Numbered from the stretch's first letter, positions 1 to 8,973 are shown. The stretch is DNA of 64,000 nucleotides from Streptomyces neyagawaensis (GCF_023516595.1 NZ_JAMGBG010000013.1:62001-126000), one strand, 5' to 3'. Numbers and translations are program-made. The notes: a model not told the origin generated them from the sequence alone.

Positions 1-2691
1 CCCATGGCGGAGCTGGAGGAGTTGGACGGTCCACTCGACGTCGGAGAGACCGCCACGGCCGAGCTTGGTGTGCAGGGTCGGGTCGGCGCCGCGCGGCAGC
101 CGCTCCGACTCCATGCGGGCCTTCAGCCGGCGGATCTCGCGGACCGCGTCCTCCGCGAGGCCGTCCGCCGGGTAGCGGAGCGGGTCGATGAGGTCGACGA
201 AGCGGCGGCCGAGATCCTCGTCCCCGGCGACGGGCTCGGCCCGCAGCAGGGCGTGGGACTCCCAGACCAGGGACCACCGTCGGTAGTACGCCTCGTAGGA
301 GTTCAGGGTCCGCACGAGGGGCCCCGACTTGCCCTCGGGGCGCAGGTCGGCGTCGATGAGGAGCGGCGGGTCGGCGCTGGGCAGCTGGAGCAGGCGGCGC
401 ATCTCGGCCACGACCGTGTTCGCTGCGCGGGCCGCCTCCTGCTCGTCGGCGCCCTCCCACGGCTCGTGGACGAACAGGACGTCGGCGTCGGAGCCGTAGT
501 TCAGTTCGTGGCCGCCGAAGCGGCCCATGCCGATGACGGCGAACCGGGTGGGCAGGGTGTCGCCCCAGCCCTCGCGGACGACCGCGCGCAGGGTGCCCGC
601 GAGGGTCGCCGCGGTGAGGTCGGAGATCGCGCCGCCGACCAGGTCGACCAGCGCGCCCTGGTCGGCGGTGGCCGGGGACGCCTCGGTGCCGTAGGAGCCG
701 ACGATGTCCGCGGCGGCCGTACGGAAGAGTTCGCGGCGCCGTACGCCGCGCGCGGCCGTGACGCCCTGGGCGGCGCCGTCGGCGCGGCCGACCGCGGCGA
801 GGATCTCCTGTTCGAGGTGGGCGCGACCGCGGGGTTCGAGGCCGCCGACGCCGCCGTCCCCGTCGCCGAGGAGGGCGACGGCCTCGGGGGCACGCATGAG
901 GAGGTCGGGGGCGAGGCGGCCGGCGGACAGGACCCGGGCGAGGTTCTCGGCGGCGGCACCCTCGTCGCGCAACAGCCGCAGATACCAGGGGGTCTTGCCG
1001 AGGGCGTCGGAGACCTTGCGGAAGTTGAGGAGTCCGGCGTCCGGGTCGGCGGAGTCGGCGAACCAGCCCAACAGGACGGGCAGGAGGGTGCGTTGGATGG
1101 CGGCCTTGCGGGTGACGCCGGAGGCCAGTGCCTCCAGGTGGCGCAGGGCGGAGGCCGGGTCGGCGTAGCCGAGGGCGACGAGCCGTTCGCGGGCCGCGTC
1201 GGCGCTCAACCTGGCCTCACCGGGCGCGAGTTGCGCGACGGCGTCGAGGAGCGGGCGGTAGAACAGCTTCTCGTGCAGGCGCCGTACGACGGCCGCGTGG
1301 CGCCGCCACTCGCGGTTCAGCTCGGTGACCGGCTCGGTGCGCAGGCCCAGCGAGCGGCCGATGCGCCGCAGATCGCCCTCGTCCTCGGGGACGAGATGGG
1401 TGCGGCGCAGCCGGTAGAGCTGGATGCGGTGCTCCATGGAGCGCAGGAAGCGGTAGGCGGCGTCGAGTTGGGCGGCGTCGACGCGGCCCACGTATCCGCC
1501 GGCGGCGAGGGCGCCCAGCGCGTCGAGGGTGGTGCCGCTGCGCAGCGAGGTGTCGGCACGCCCGTGGACCAGCTGGAGCAGCTGCACGGCGAACTCGACG
1601 TCCCGCAGGCCGCCCGGCCCCAGCTTCAGCTGGCGGTCGATCTCGGCGGCCGGGATGTTCTCGACGACCCGGCGGCGCATGCGCTGCACGTCGGCGACGA
1701 AGTTCTCCCGCTCGGCGGCCTTCCACACGAGGGGTTCGAGCGCGGCGACGTACTGCTCCCCCAGGTCGAGGTCCCCGGCCACCGGGCGGGCCTTCAGCAG
1801 GGCCTGGAACTCCCAGGTCTTCGCCCACCGCTGGTAGTACGCGAGGTGGCTGCTGAGCGTCCGTACGAGCGGGCCGTTGCGGCCCTCCGGGCGCAGATTG
1901 GCGTCGACGGGCCAGATGCTGCCCTCGACGGTCGTCTCGGAGCAGATCCGCATCATGTGCGAGGCGAGCCGGGTGGCCGCGCGGATGGCCGCCTGCTCGT
2001 CGGCGCCGTCCGCGGTCTCGCCGACGAAGATGACGTCGACGTCGGAGACGTAGTTCAGCTCGTGGCCGCCGCACTTGCCCATCGCGATCACCGCGAGCCG
2101 GCACAGCGCCGCGTCCGCCGCCGCGGCCGCGCTCGCTATGGCGAGGGCCGCGCGGAGGGTGGCGGTGGCGAGGTCGGCGAGTTCGGCGGCGGCCTGGGCG
2201 ACGTCGGTGGTGCCGCACACGTCACGGGCGGCGATCGACAGCAGGCAGCGGCGGTAGGCGACCCGGAGGGAGACGGGGTCGGTGGCCTCGGCGAGGCCGC
2301 GTTCGAACTCCTCGACCCCCGGATGCAGGTCCTGCGGTTCGTACGTGACGAGCGCCTGCCAGTCGTGCGGGTGCCGTGCGAGGTGCTCGCCCAGCGCGGC
2401 GGACGCGCCGAGCACCCCCAGCAGCCGGTCCCGCAGCGGCTTCGCCGCGATCAGTGTGTCCAGCACCTTGCGCCGGTCCGTGTGGTCCGGCTGCCCCTCC
2501 AGCAGCCGGACGAGCCCCGCGAGCGCGAGGTCCGGATCAGCGGTCGCCCCCAGGGCGTCCAGCAGCACCGGATCACTGCGTACGGCCGCCAGCTCCGCAC
2601 TCTCCAGCAGCCGCTCGGCCGCCGAGGGGTCCGTGAAACCGTGCCGCAGCAGTCGCGAGAACGTGCTGCTCCTGCGCCCCGGCGCCGTCAT
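1..2691 (-). CDS. glnE: Bifunctional glutamine synthetase adenylyltransferase/deadenylase (partial)
   Basis: GlnE attaches and removes AMP on type I glutamine synthetase in response to nitrogen status. The reading frame is open for 897 codons and leaves the window on the left, so the last part of the protein is missing. Both nucleotidyltransferase domains are visible: an N-terminal one with MGKCGGHELNYVSD near residue 204 and a C-terminal one with MGRFGGHELNYGSD near residue 722, each followed by a DAxLRPEG segment. The order deadenylase then adenylyltransferase is that of the family. The ATG at 2691 follows a GGGAGG ribosome site about eight bases upstream. Its neighbour across the foreign insertion is glnA2, an arrangement also known from mycobacteria. 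Confidence 0.97.
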   Translation of the reverse strand, partial: MTAPGRRSSTFSRLLRHGFTDPSAAERLLESAELAAVRSDPVLLDALGATADPDLALAGLVRLLEGQPDHTDRRKVLDTLIAAKPLRDRLLGVLGASAALGEHLARHPHDWQALVTYEPQDLHPGVEEFERGLAEATDPVSLRVAYRRCLLSIAARDVCGTTDVAQAAAELADLATATLRAALAIASAAAAADAALCRLAVIAMGKCGGHELNYVSDVDVIFVGETADGADEQAAIRAATRLASHMMRICSETTVEGSIWPVDANLRPEGRNGPLVRTLSSHLAYYQRWAKTWEFQALLKARPVAGDLDLGEQYVAALEPLVWKAAERENFVADVQRMRRRVVENIPAAEIDRQLKLGPGGLRDVEFAVQLLQLVHGRADTSLRSGTTLDALGALAAGGYVGRVDAAQLDAAYRFLRSMEHRIQLYRLRRTHLVPEDEGDLRRIGRSLGLRTEPVTELNREWRRHAAVVRRLHEKLFYRPLLDAVAQLAPGEARLSADAARERLVALGYADPASALRHLEALASGVTRKAAIQRTLLPVLLGWFADSADPDAGLLNFRKVSDALGKTPWYLRLLRDEGAAAENLARVLSAGRLAPDLLMRAPEAVALLGDGDGGVGGLEPRGRAHLEQEILAAVGRADGAAQGVTAARGVRRRELFRTAAADIVGSYGTEASPATADQGALVDLVGGAISDLTAATLAGTLRAVVREGWGDTLPTRFAVIGMGRFGGHELNYGSDADVLFVHEPWEGADEQEAARAANTVVAEMRRLLQLPSADPPLLIDADLRPEGKSGPLVRTLNSYEAYYRRWSLVWESHALLRAEPVAGDEDLGRRFVDLIDPLRYPADGLAEDAVREIRRLKARMESERLPRGADPTLHTKLGRGGLSDVEWTVQLLQLRHG

Positions 2692-2906
2692 CCCCGGCCT
2701 CCCGCGTCGATCGAGCCCGATCAAGGATCAAGGTCGTACGGCCTGAGCCTAACCGGAGTACCTGGGGGAAGCGTCGGTCGGATGGGCAGGTGGTTGGGTG
2801 GGGAGGGGTGGAGTGGGGGGCGGGGGTGGCTGTGGTGGAACGGTCGGCCGATGAGGGGAACGGGCGGAGGGGCTGCGTCTGGCGCCGTCTGCGGGGGCTG
2901 GCGGGG

Positions 2907-3360
2907 ATGAGGCGGTGGGAATCGGGCGGGGCGTGGTCGGAGCGGGTGGTGTGGGAGCCAGTGGCGACCACCGTGGTGCTGGAGTGCGTGGGGCTCGGCC
3001 TCTCCGCGATCCTCGCCCTGGTGGGGTGGCCGTTCGGGTGGCTGCCCGATCCCGGCCTCGTCGCCCTGATGACGACCCTGGTCGCGCTGGGGCCCGGGGC
3101 GGAGCTGTACCGGGCGGGGGCGCGGCCACGCGGGCCGGCTGTGATCACCGCGCTGCTCGCCCTGATGACGGTCACCGTGCTCGTGGCCGCGGCGGTGACC
3201 TGGGCCGTTCCGTCCCTGCCCGCGCCGCGAGGCACCGCCCTCGCCGTCGGCCACCTCGTGGCGCTGCCGACCGGGGTGGCGGTGCTGGCCGGTTCCTCGG
3301 CAGGGAGGCGAAGGGCTGAACGCCGGGCCGGACCTGACAGGACGGTCACGGCCCGCGCGC
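2907..3360 (+). CDS. Small putative membrane protein, 3' end unclear
   Basis: This frame encodes about 135 residues with three or four hydrophobic segments (roughly residues 19-36, 44-60, 72-91 and 103-118), diverging from glnE. Composition and third-position GC look coding up to about position 3320. After that the frame has no stop until 4064 and runs antisense to the small gene at 3364-3695, so the true end cannot be read here. Either the protein has an arginine-rich tail or its stop was lost when the neighbouring insertion formed. The ATG at 2907 is the likeliest start; a GTG at 2790 is also in frame. I do not recognise the family. Confidence 0.4.
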
Positions 3361-3363
3361 GCG

Positions 3364-3695
3364 TCAGACGACCCCCGTCGCGGCGTACCGGCAACCTTCG
3401 AGGCGGCGGTACCACCACACGTCGGGCCGCCACTCCCGACGTAAATCGGCTAAGGGATCGGGGAGGGTGCGGTCCAGGTAGACCGCGTCGAGGGCGGCGA
3501 CCAGACGCCCCAGCTCGGTGCGGGGCCGCCGCGGCAGGCCGCGCAGAACGGCGCCGAGGACGTCACGCGCGTGCCGCACGTCCTGGAGCGAGCAGCGGCG
3601 GCTGTTGTTGGTCGCTGTGGGCCACCCTGCGACGGCCCACAGACGGCCCAACCGGGCGGGACTGGCAGATGCAGAGACCGACGCAATGCCCCCAT
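3364..3695 (-). pseudogene. Small conserved-looking gene broken at an att-like repeat
   Basis: The minus strand has a convincing start, an ATG at 3695 preceded by AAGGAAGG, opening with MGALRRSLHLPVPPG. It also has a convincing C-terminus in another frame, ending ...EWRPDVWWYRRLEGCRYAATGVV at 3364. The switch of frame falls in or next to the 50-bp att-like repeat at 3600-3649, so the repeat probably interrupted a gene of about 100 codons. Two adjacent TTA codons lie at 3444 and 3453, so translation would need the bldA tRNA. Function unknown. Alternatively the 5' part is supplied by the inserted element rather than the host gene. Confidence 0.45.
3600..3649. repeat. Left att-like repeat (50 bp)
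   Basis: This 50-bp sequence recurs at 6033-6082 with three mismatches. Its last 20 bases (core gacggcccacagacggccc) recur again at 9782-9801. The three direct copies bracket all the foreign-looking genes here, and the right-hand one lies beyond a tyrosine integrase. I read it as attL of an integrated element. The assignment is an inference; no crossover point can be read from one sequence. Confidence 0.6.
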
Positions 3696-3873
3696 GACGT
3701 GACCTTCCTTGCGGCCTGCCGCACACGGCAAGCAGATCTCCGGTCTGTCGCGGGCGTTCGTACATCACGGCACGTTGAACGAACCAGTGTGGCCCTACAA
3801 CTACCGGTTCGGCCCCATTTACTCGGGGAAGGCTTCCCGGGGGAGTCCCTGGCCATCGGAGGTGGGGGGAACG

Positions 3874-5772
3874 GTGGGAATTACGGGGAGTCAGTACCGA
3901 CCGTGGGTGCGGTTGGTCGCTGTGGTGGTCGTCAGCGCGGTGATTGGACTGCTCGCTGCTCTGTGGGGGTCGGAGGCATCAGCAGGAGTGCTGGGGGCTG
4001 CGGTCGCGGCCGTTGTGAGTGTTGTTGCACTAGGCGCTCAATCGGAGTGGCAGCGGCAGGCTGAGGCGGCTCGTCGCCGGCCGGAGGCCCTGCAGATCGC
4101 CTCACTTGGAGGGCGCTTTCCGCTGGTGCGGGATTTGCGTGACCCCATCGCGGTGGGAGTGCACCCGGCCGAGCCCACTGAGCGGGAAGGCAGGCTCGAT
4201 AGGGTTCCGGCGTATGTCACTCGCGATATAGAGCCGCACCTGCACGCTGCCCTGCGCCGGGGGGGCTTCGTCCTCCTGGTCGGCGAGTCCACTTCGGGTA
4301 AGACGCGAGCTGCTTTCGAGGCGATTCGGCTGCTGCATCCTGATGAGCATTTTGTAGCTCCCTCAACGCGCGAGGCCATTGCAGTGCTGTTAGACGACTG
4401 GGATGCCAAAAACGGCTGTGTGGTGTGGCTGGATGACTTAGAACGCTTTCTGGGGCCAGGAGGCCTGACCATGTCCACGCTGCAGCGCCTGCTGATCTCG
4501 GACCGGCAGGTGCTGGTTCTGGCCACCATGCGCAGTCACGAGTACGACCGCTACCGTGATCGTGCGGAGATCGAGGCTTCCGGGCCTGCTCAAGAAATTT
4601 GGCGTCAAGGCCGGGCCGTATTGAGACAAGCTCAAGTGGTCCACGTCGAGAGGCGATGGACAGACACCGAGCGCGAACGCGCTCGTGCACTGACGACCGA
4701 CCCCCGACTCGTCCGCGCATTGGCCGGCGATCAACGCTTCGGGGTGGCCGAACTGCTAGCGGCTGGCCCGGAACTGGTCGAAAGCTGGCAGCATGCGTGG
4801 GTCCCAGGACACCACCCTCGCGGAGCGGCACTGGTTGCAGCGGCTGTCGATGCCCGCCGCGCTGGCTACCACCGCCCTCTGCCCGCGGAAGTTCTCCAGC
4901 AGCTTCACGAGGGTTACCTTGTTCGTCGCGGTGGGACGGAATTGCGTCCCGAGTCGTTCCCAGAGGCGCTGACCTGGGCTCTGACCCCGACGGTCCCAGC
5001 GGGGGCGAACAGTCTGCTACTCGGCAATATCGAGCATGGACTCTTGGCTTTCGACTATTTGATCGACCTTCCTACGCATGACGCCATACCAGAACCGGTA
5101 TGGGTTGCAGTAATGGACCTTGCATCACCCCATGAGGCCTACACCATTGCCTGCAACGTCTATCTGACGGGCAATTTCCCTCTCGCCCTCCCGGCACTGC
5201 GACGTGCGGCAGAAGCAGGTATCGGCCAAGCCGAGGCAATCTTATGGGAATCGGACGCGCCCATGCGGTCCGCAGAGGAAGGTTTGGTCGTCGCCAAGCA
5301 ACGAACGCGGGCTCTTCGACAAGAGTTCGGCGCTGACCATGAGGAGACTCTGATGGCAGAAAGCATGGTCGCGTCCTTCACTTTGCACTGTGGCCGCCAT
5401 TCCGAAGCCCGCATTCTTTACGAACGACTGACAGGCAGAGCAGTTTCAATACTGGGGGAGCATCATCGCGTCGTCCTGGGCCTGGAATTTGGGCTCGCAA
5501 GCAGCACATTTTTGTCTGGAGCCCATGACGAGGGCTTACGTCTTCTCGAAACTGCCGTACAAAAGAGCATCAGCACACTGGGGCCAGGGGACCTCGCCGT
5601 GTTGGACCGACGCAGGGGGGTGGTTCAGCTTTTGATGGAGGGCGGGCGAGACGGCGACGCACTAGAGCGCCTCACCGCGCTCGAAACCGATTGCACCCAC
5701 CTGCCGGCCACGCATCCGATCACCGTCAGCGTCAGGCGCATGGCAAGTCAACTGCGTCACCATCAGCCGTAA
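3874..5772 (+). CDS. Membrane-anchored P-loop NTPase with TPR-like C-terminus
   Basis: The protein has 632 residues if translation starts at the GTG at 3874, which follows GGAGGTGGGG; longer in-frame starts reach 3709 but have no good ribosome site. Two hydrophobic helices lie at about residues 11-32 and 37-56, then a cytoplasmic P-loop domain with Walker A GESTSGKT at 137-144 and Walker B VVWLDD at 183-188. The C-terminal third is helical with TPR-like periodicity (about 480-620), as in STAND and kinesin-light-chain-type repeats. Codon use differs from neighbours: lower GC and four TTA codons (4390, 4438, 5242, 5536), implying recent transfer and bldA dependence. It is the only gene between two att-like repeats. 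A sensor or defence role is plausible but unproven; I recognise no named family. Confidence 0.85.
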   Translation: MGITGSQYRPWVRLVAVVVVSAVIGLLAALWGSEASAGVLGAAVAAVVSVVALGAQSEWQRQAEAARRRPEALQIASLGGRFPLVRDLRDPIAVGVHPAEPTEREGRLDRVPAYVTRDIEPHLHAALRRGGFVLLVGESTSGKTRAAFEAIRLLHPDEHFVAPSTREAIAVLLDDWDAKNGCVVWLDDLERFLGPGGLTMSTLQRLLISDRQVLVLATMRSHEYDRYRDRAEIEASGPAQEIWRQGRAVLRQAQVVHVERRWTDTERERARALTTDPRLVRALAGDQRFGVAELLAAGPELVESWQHAWVPGHHPRGAALVAAAVDARRAGYHRPLPAEVLQQLHEGYLVRRGGTELRPESFPEALTWALTPTVPAGANSLLLGNIEHGLLAFDYLIDLPTHDAIPEPVWVAVMDLASPHEAYTIACNVYLTGNFPLALPALRRAAEAGIGQAEAILWESDAPMRSAEEGLVVAKQRTRALRQEFGADHEETLMAESMVASFTLHCGRHSEARILYERLTGRAVSILGEHHRVVLGLEFGLASSTFLSGAHDEGLRLLETAVQKSISTLGPGDLAVLDRRRGVVQLLMEGGRDGDALERLTALETDCTHLPATHPITVSVRRMASQLRHHQP

Positions 5773-6233
5773 AGAAACGACCACGAGGCGTTGAGGTGGA
5801 CTGGAACTTTCCAGTCGTGCATCCCGACCGTGGTGACGCTGACTGCCACTGGTGCGGCAGTCCCCTCTGGGGCATGCTGGGCGGCCAGCCCGAAGGTGCG
5901 TCATCCCATCCTTGAACCTGAGTGCGAGATCCCACCTCTATCACTTCTCGCGCAGGAAGTGACGTCGGCCCGGACCGACCTCCCGCGATCGACGTCGGCG
6001 CAGCTCTGCCCTGTGATCGAGCGGTTGTCATTGGCTGTCGTTGGTCGCCGTGGGCCACCCTTCGACGGCCCACAGACGGCCCGACTCTGCGGGCACCGAG
6101 GCTGTGGCTTCAGGGTGCATCACCTACTGCGTCGGCCCAACGTGGGAAGGCCGCCCGACACTGTATGCAGGCTGACCGACGGCGCTCGATCATCGACGCG
6201 TCGCGGGTTCGACCGTTCTCTGGTTGCGACCTC
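5773..6233. other. Intergenic junction between two inserted segments
   Basis: No convincing gene is seen here. The stretch starts after the NTPase stop and contains the middle att-like repeat at 6033-6082. A short Cys-containing reading (CHWCGSPLWGM) around 5850 on the plus strand ends at 5915 and may be debris of a lost gene. Sequence between the repeat and 6234 does not match the replication-protein frame that follows, so a deletion end probably lies near 6230. Confidence 0.5.
6033..6082. repeat. Middle att-like repeat (50 bp)
   Basis: It matches the left copy at 3600-3649 at 47 of 50 positions. The 20-bp core at its right end is shared with 9782-9801. Its position between the NTPase segment and the integrase segment fits a tandem array in which two elements share one attachment site. 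Similarity to the right copy stops abruptly left of the core, so the two flanked segments probably do not come from the same element. Confidence 0.6.
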
Positions 6234-6944
6234 ATGTGCTGCGTCATCACCGGAGCCGAGAGCATCAAGCGCGCGCTGTTCACCGACGGCGACGTCGTCA
6301 GCTCCCGCTACCGCCGCCCGATGCTGCTGACCGGCATCGACGTCGGTGTCATCCGCCCCGATCTCGCCGAACGGCTCCTGACCCTGCGCCTGGAACGCCC
6401 GCGGGTGCGGCGCACCGAGGCGGAGCTGTGGGCGGAGTACGCCGAGATCCTGCCCGTCGTTCTCGGTTCCCTGCTCGACCTGACCGTCAAGGTCCGCGCG
6501 GTACAGGCCGAGACCCCGACCGATCTGCGGATGGCCGACTTCGCCCATCTGTGTGCCCAGCTCGACACCGCCACCGGCTTCGGGACGCTGGCCGCGTACC
6601 GGGCCGGCCTGGACGACCTCAACGACGACGTCATCGAGGGTGATCTCCTGGCGCAGACGGTCCTCAAGCACGCCGCCGAACTCACCCCTGGCGAAGAGGT
6701 GCGGATGACGTCGGCGGAGTGGCTGCACGCCCTGACCGCCCTCTACAGCGGTGAGGAATGCCGCCCCCTGCCCAAGGGGTGGCACACCACCGGCAAGGTG
6801 CTGTCCGACCGGCTGAGGCGCATCCAGCCCACCCTGGCCGCGCGGGGCGTCCTCGTCGACTGGGGGCGCACCAGCGCCGCCCGCTACATCGAAATCGGTC
6901 GCCAGGCCCCGCCCCCGCCGCCCGAGCAGCGGACCGCGTTCTGA
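6234..6944 (+). pseudogene. C-terminal remnant of an element replication ATPase/primase
   Basis: About 236 residues remain, opening with CCVITGAESIKRALFTDGDVV and RRPMLLTGIDVGVIRPDLAERLL. This resembles the C-terminal half of the phage- and AICE-encoded ATP-binding replication proteins common in Streptomyces, usually around 500 residues or more. The N-terminal half with the P-loop is absent, and the frame upstream runs into unrelated sequence next to the middle att repeat. No ribosome site precedes the first ATG at 6234. The gene is followed by a clear terminator and, further on, excisionase and integrase genes. Replication of the element is therefore likely lost. Confidence 0.65.
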
Positions 6945-6960
6945 CCGCCCGCCCGGACAG

Positions 6961-6998
6961 GCAAGAGGAGCACGCCTCGCCGGGGGTGCTCCTCTTGC
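6961..6998 (+). terminator. Hairpin terminator after the replication remnant
   Basis: Perfect 13-bp arms (6961-6973 and 6986-6998, gcaagaggagcac and its complement) enclose a 12-base loop, starting 17 bases after the stop codon. There is no long T-run, as is usual in streptomycetes. Confidence 0.75.
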
Positions 6999-7118
6999 TG
7001 TTCGGCGGCGACAGCCGCCCTGCGCAGGTCGCGCCGCGAAGCGGCCCGTTCTTCAAGCCCTGAGCGGTGACGTAAGACCACAGACACCACCCTTTCTCTT
7101 TCCTAAGTAGGGAAGGTC

Positions 7119-7326
7119 TGCGTCACTGCGTCACCACGGGCCCGACGGACGGCCGCTGACCTGCGGCAACAGGGGGTGACGCAGACGGTGAATCCTGCGT
7201 CATCCCGCGTCATCAGCGTCACCCCGTGACGAGCGCCCGTGTCATCGGTGACGCAGGGCCCACCCTGCTGCGTCACCGGAACCAGCAGGTCAGAAGCCTG
7301 ATTGACGCAGGTGACGCTATGACGCA
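7119..7326. repeat. Cluster of TGCGTCA repeats, possible origin or xis-int control region
   Basis: The 457-bp gap before the excisionase gene holds eight exact copies of TGCGTCA or its complement TGACGCA, beginning at 7119, 7127, 7177, 7196, 7249, 7269, 7303 and 7320, plus several one-base variants. Both orientations occur. Such iterons fit either a replication origin of the element or binding sites for a regulator of excision. Spacing is irregular. No gene is visible in 6999-7401 apart from this. Confidence 0.55.
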
Positions 7327-7401
7327 GAAATCCCAGCTTCGGACAGCACAGACCACCGCGCCCCCGAAACAGGAACCCCACCCGCGCCCGGAGGACATGC
7401 C

Positions 7402-7644
7402 ATGAGCACCGCACGTGAACAGCCCGACCCGCGCGCCACGCTCCGCGGCGGGTTGCCGGACCGCTACCTCACCGCCGACGACATCGCCGTGATCTTCAAG
7501 GTGCCCAAAGAGACCGTCTACCAGTGGCGAAAGAAGCGGATCGGCCCGCCCGGCTTCCGCATCGGCAAGTACATCCGATACGACCCCGCCGACGTGCTCG
7601 CCCACGTCGCAGAACGCAAGAGCACCGACCAGAACGCCGCCTAA
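7402..7644 (+). CDS. xis: Excisionase / helix-turn-helix DNA-binding protein
   Basis: An 80-residue protein with one MerR-like helix-turn-helix of the kind found in actinobacterial excisionases: YLTADDIAVIFKVPKETVYQWRKKR followed by the wing GPPGFRIGKYIRY and DPADVLAHV (split here for length). It would bend DNA at the attachment site and steer the adjacent integrase towards excision. The ATG at 7402 follows GGAGGACATGCC. It lies immediately upstream of the integrase, separated by a strong hairpin, the standard xis-int order of pSAM2-like elements. The gene looks intact although the integrase does not. Confidence 0.85.
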   Translation: MSTAREQPDPRATLRGGLPDRYLTADDIAVIFKVPKETVYQWRKKRIGPPGFRIGKYIRYDPADVLAHVAERKSTDQNAA

Positions 7645-7661
7645 CCCAACACCCACCGCAG

Positions 7662-7701
7662 ACAGCAGGGAGAGCCGCCGCCCAGCGGCTCTCCCTGCTG
7701 T
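7662..7701 (+). terminator. Strong hairpin between xis and int
   Basis: Perfect 17-bp arms (7662-7678 and 7685-7701) with a 6-base loop lie 18 bases after xis and 22 bases before int. It could terminate xis transcription or attenuate read-through into int, keeping integrase low relative to excisionase. Confidence 0.75.
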
Positions 7702-7723
7702 GTGTTGAGAGGACCGCCGCCAC

Positions 7724-8973
7724 ATGGCAGGCCGCATCCAAGACCGCTGGTTCAAGACCGAGACGAACACCGGCGGCAAGACCGTCCGCGTCAAGACCGA
7801 CCGCCACGGCAGCGGCATGCGCTACCGGGCCCGGTACATCGGCCCCGACGGCACCGAGAAATCCAAGAGCTCCCCCGACCGACAGAAGCGGCTCGCTGAA
7901 CAGTGGCTCGCTCAGACTGAGGCGGACATGGCGCGCGGGGAGTACATCGACCCGCGCACGGCACGGACCACGTTCCGGCAGTACGCGGAAAAATGGCTGA
8001 GCACGCAGACCACCGCCATGACGACCCGGGAGTCCGTCCAATCGTCACTGAGGGGGCACGCCATTCCTTACCTCGGGCCGCGCCCACTCGGTTCCTTCAA
8101 GCCTGAACACATTCGTGACTGGCTGAGCAGCCTGGAGTCCGCCGTACCCGCGTCGTCGTACCGGCGCGTGATCTACAACAACGTATCGACGGTCCTTAAC
8201 GCCGCCGTCGACGACGGTCACCTGTCGAAGAACCCGTGCCACGCGCAATCTGTTCGTCCCCCGGCACCCGGGACGGGCCGCATTGTGCCGTGGGACGCCG
8301 AGCGCGTCTTCGCCATACGTGCGGCCCTCCCCGAGCGCTTTCGCGCGACAGTCGACGTCGGCGGCGGATGTGGCCTGCGGCAAGGCGAGATCTTCGGCCT
8401 GTCTGTCGAAGCGATCGGGTTCGACACTGGATGGCTGCACATCGCAAATCAGGTGAAGGTGGCCGGGGGCATCTGGTGTTTGCGCCGCCCAAGCGGGAAA
8501 AAGAGCGTGATGTCCCCCTGCCGGATCGCGTAGCGCAGATCCTCAAGCAGCACATGGCGGACTTCCCGCCGGTCGACGTCACCTTGCCCTGGCTGCGGCC
8601 GGACGGTCCGCCTGTCACGAAGCGGCTCGTGTTCACCCGCCTCGACGATGCCGGCGCAGTTCGACGGACCGACTTCAACCTTCGGGCATGGAAGGCCGCG
8701 CTCGTCGCCGCTGGCGTCATCCCCGAGCCCAAGCCTGGCGAGCGTCACCAGGCCGCCCGCGAGCACGGCATGCACGCCCTCAGGTACTTCTACGCGTCCG
8801 TTCTGCTGGACGCCGGCGAGAACGTCAAAGCACTCAGTGCCTACGTCGGGCACAACGATCCGGGGTTCACGCTCCGGGTCTACACGCACCTAATGCCGAG
8901 CAGCGACGCACGAGCCCGGAAGGCTGTGGACAGCCTGTACGAAGGTGGCGTTTCGACGCCAAACGAATCCTGA
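7724..8973 (+). pseudogene. int: Tyrosine site-specific integrase, single-base frameshift
   Basis: Integrase of the phage/AICE tyrosine recombinase family, about 416 residues if restored. An N-terminal arm-binding segment and SAM-like core-binding domain occupy the first 190 residues. The catalytic residues are then visible: Arg in GCGLRQGEIFGL, HALRYF for the His-x-x-Arg pair, GHNDPGF, and Tyr in RVYTHLMP. The frame breaks near 8465-8470, where a run of five G is one base short; restoring one base gives GGHLVFAPPK. Total length 1250 is one short of a multiple of three, confirming a single deletion. This is either a true lesion that locks the element in place or a homopolymer sequencing error. 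The ATG at 7724 follows GAGAGGA. Confidence 0.85.

Noticed and set aside
4..2910. A long open reading frame on the plus strand opposite glnE
   Set aside because: It is the antisense shadow of glnE: low-complexity Gly/Asp/Val composition, while the minus strand has full GlnE motifs.
6195..6240. tRNA T-loop-like string gcgggttcgacc
   Set aside because: The flanks do not pair into a T-stem and no acceptor, D or anticodon arms fit around it.
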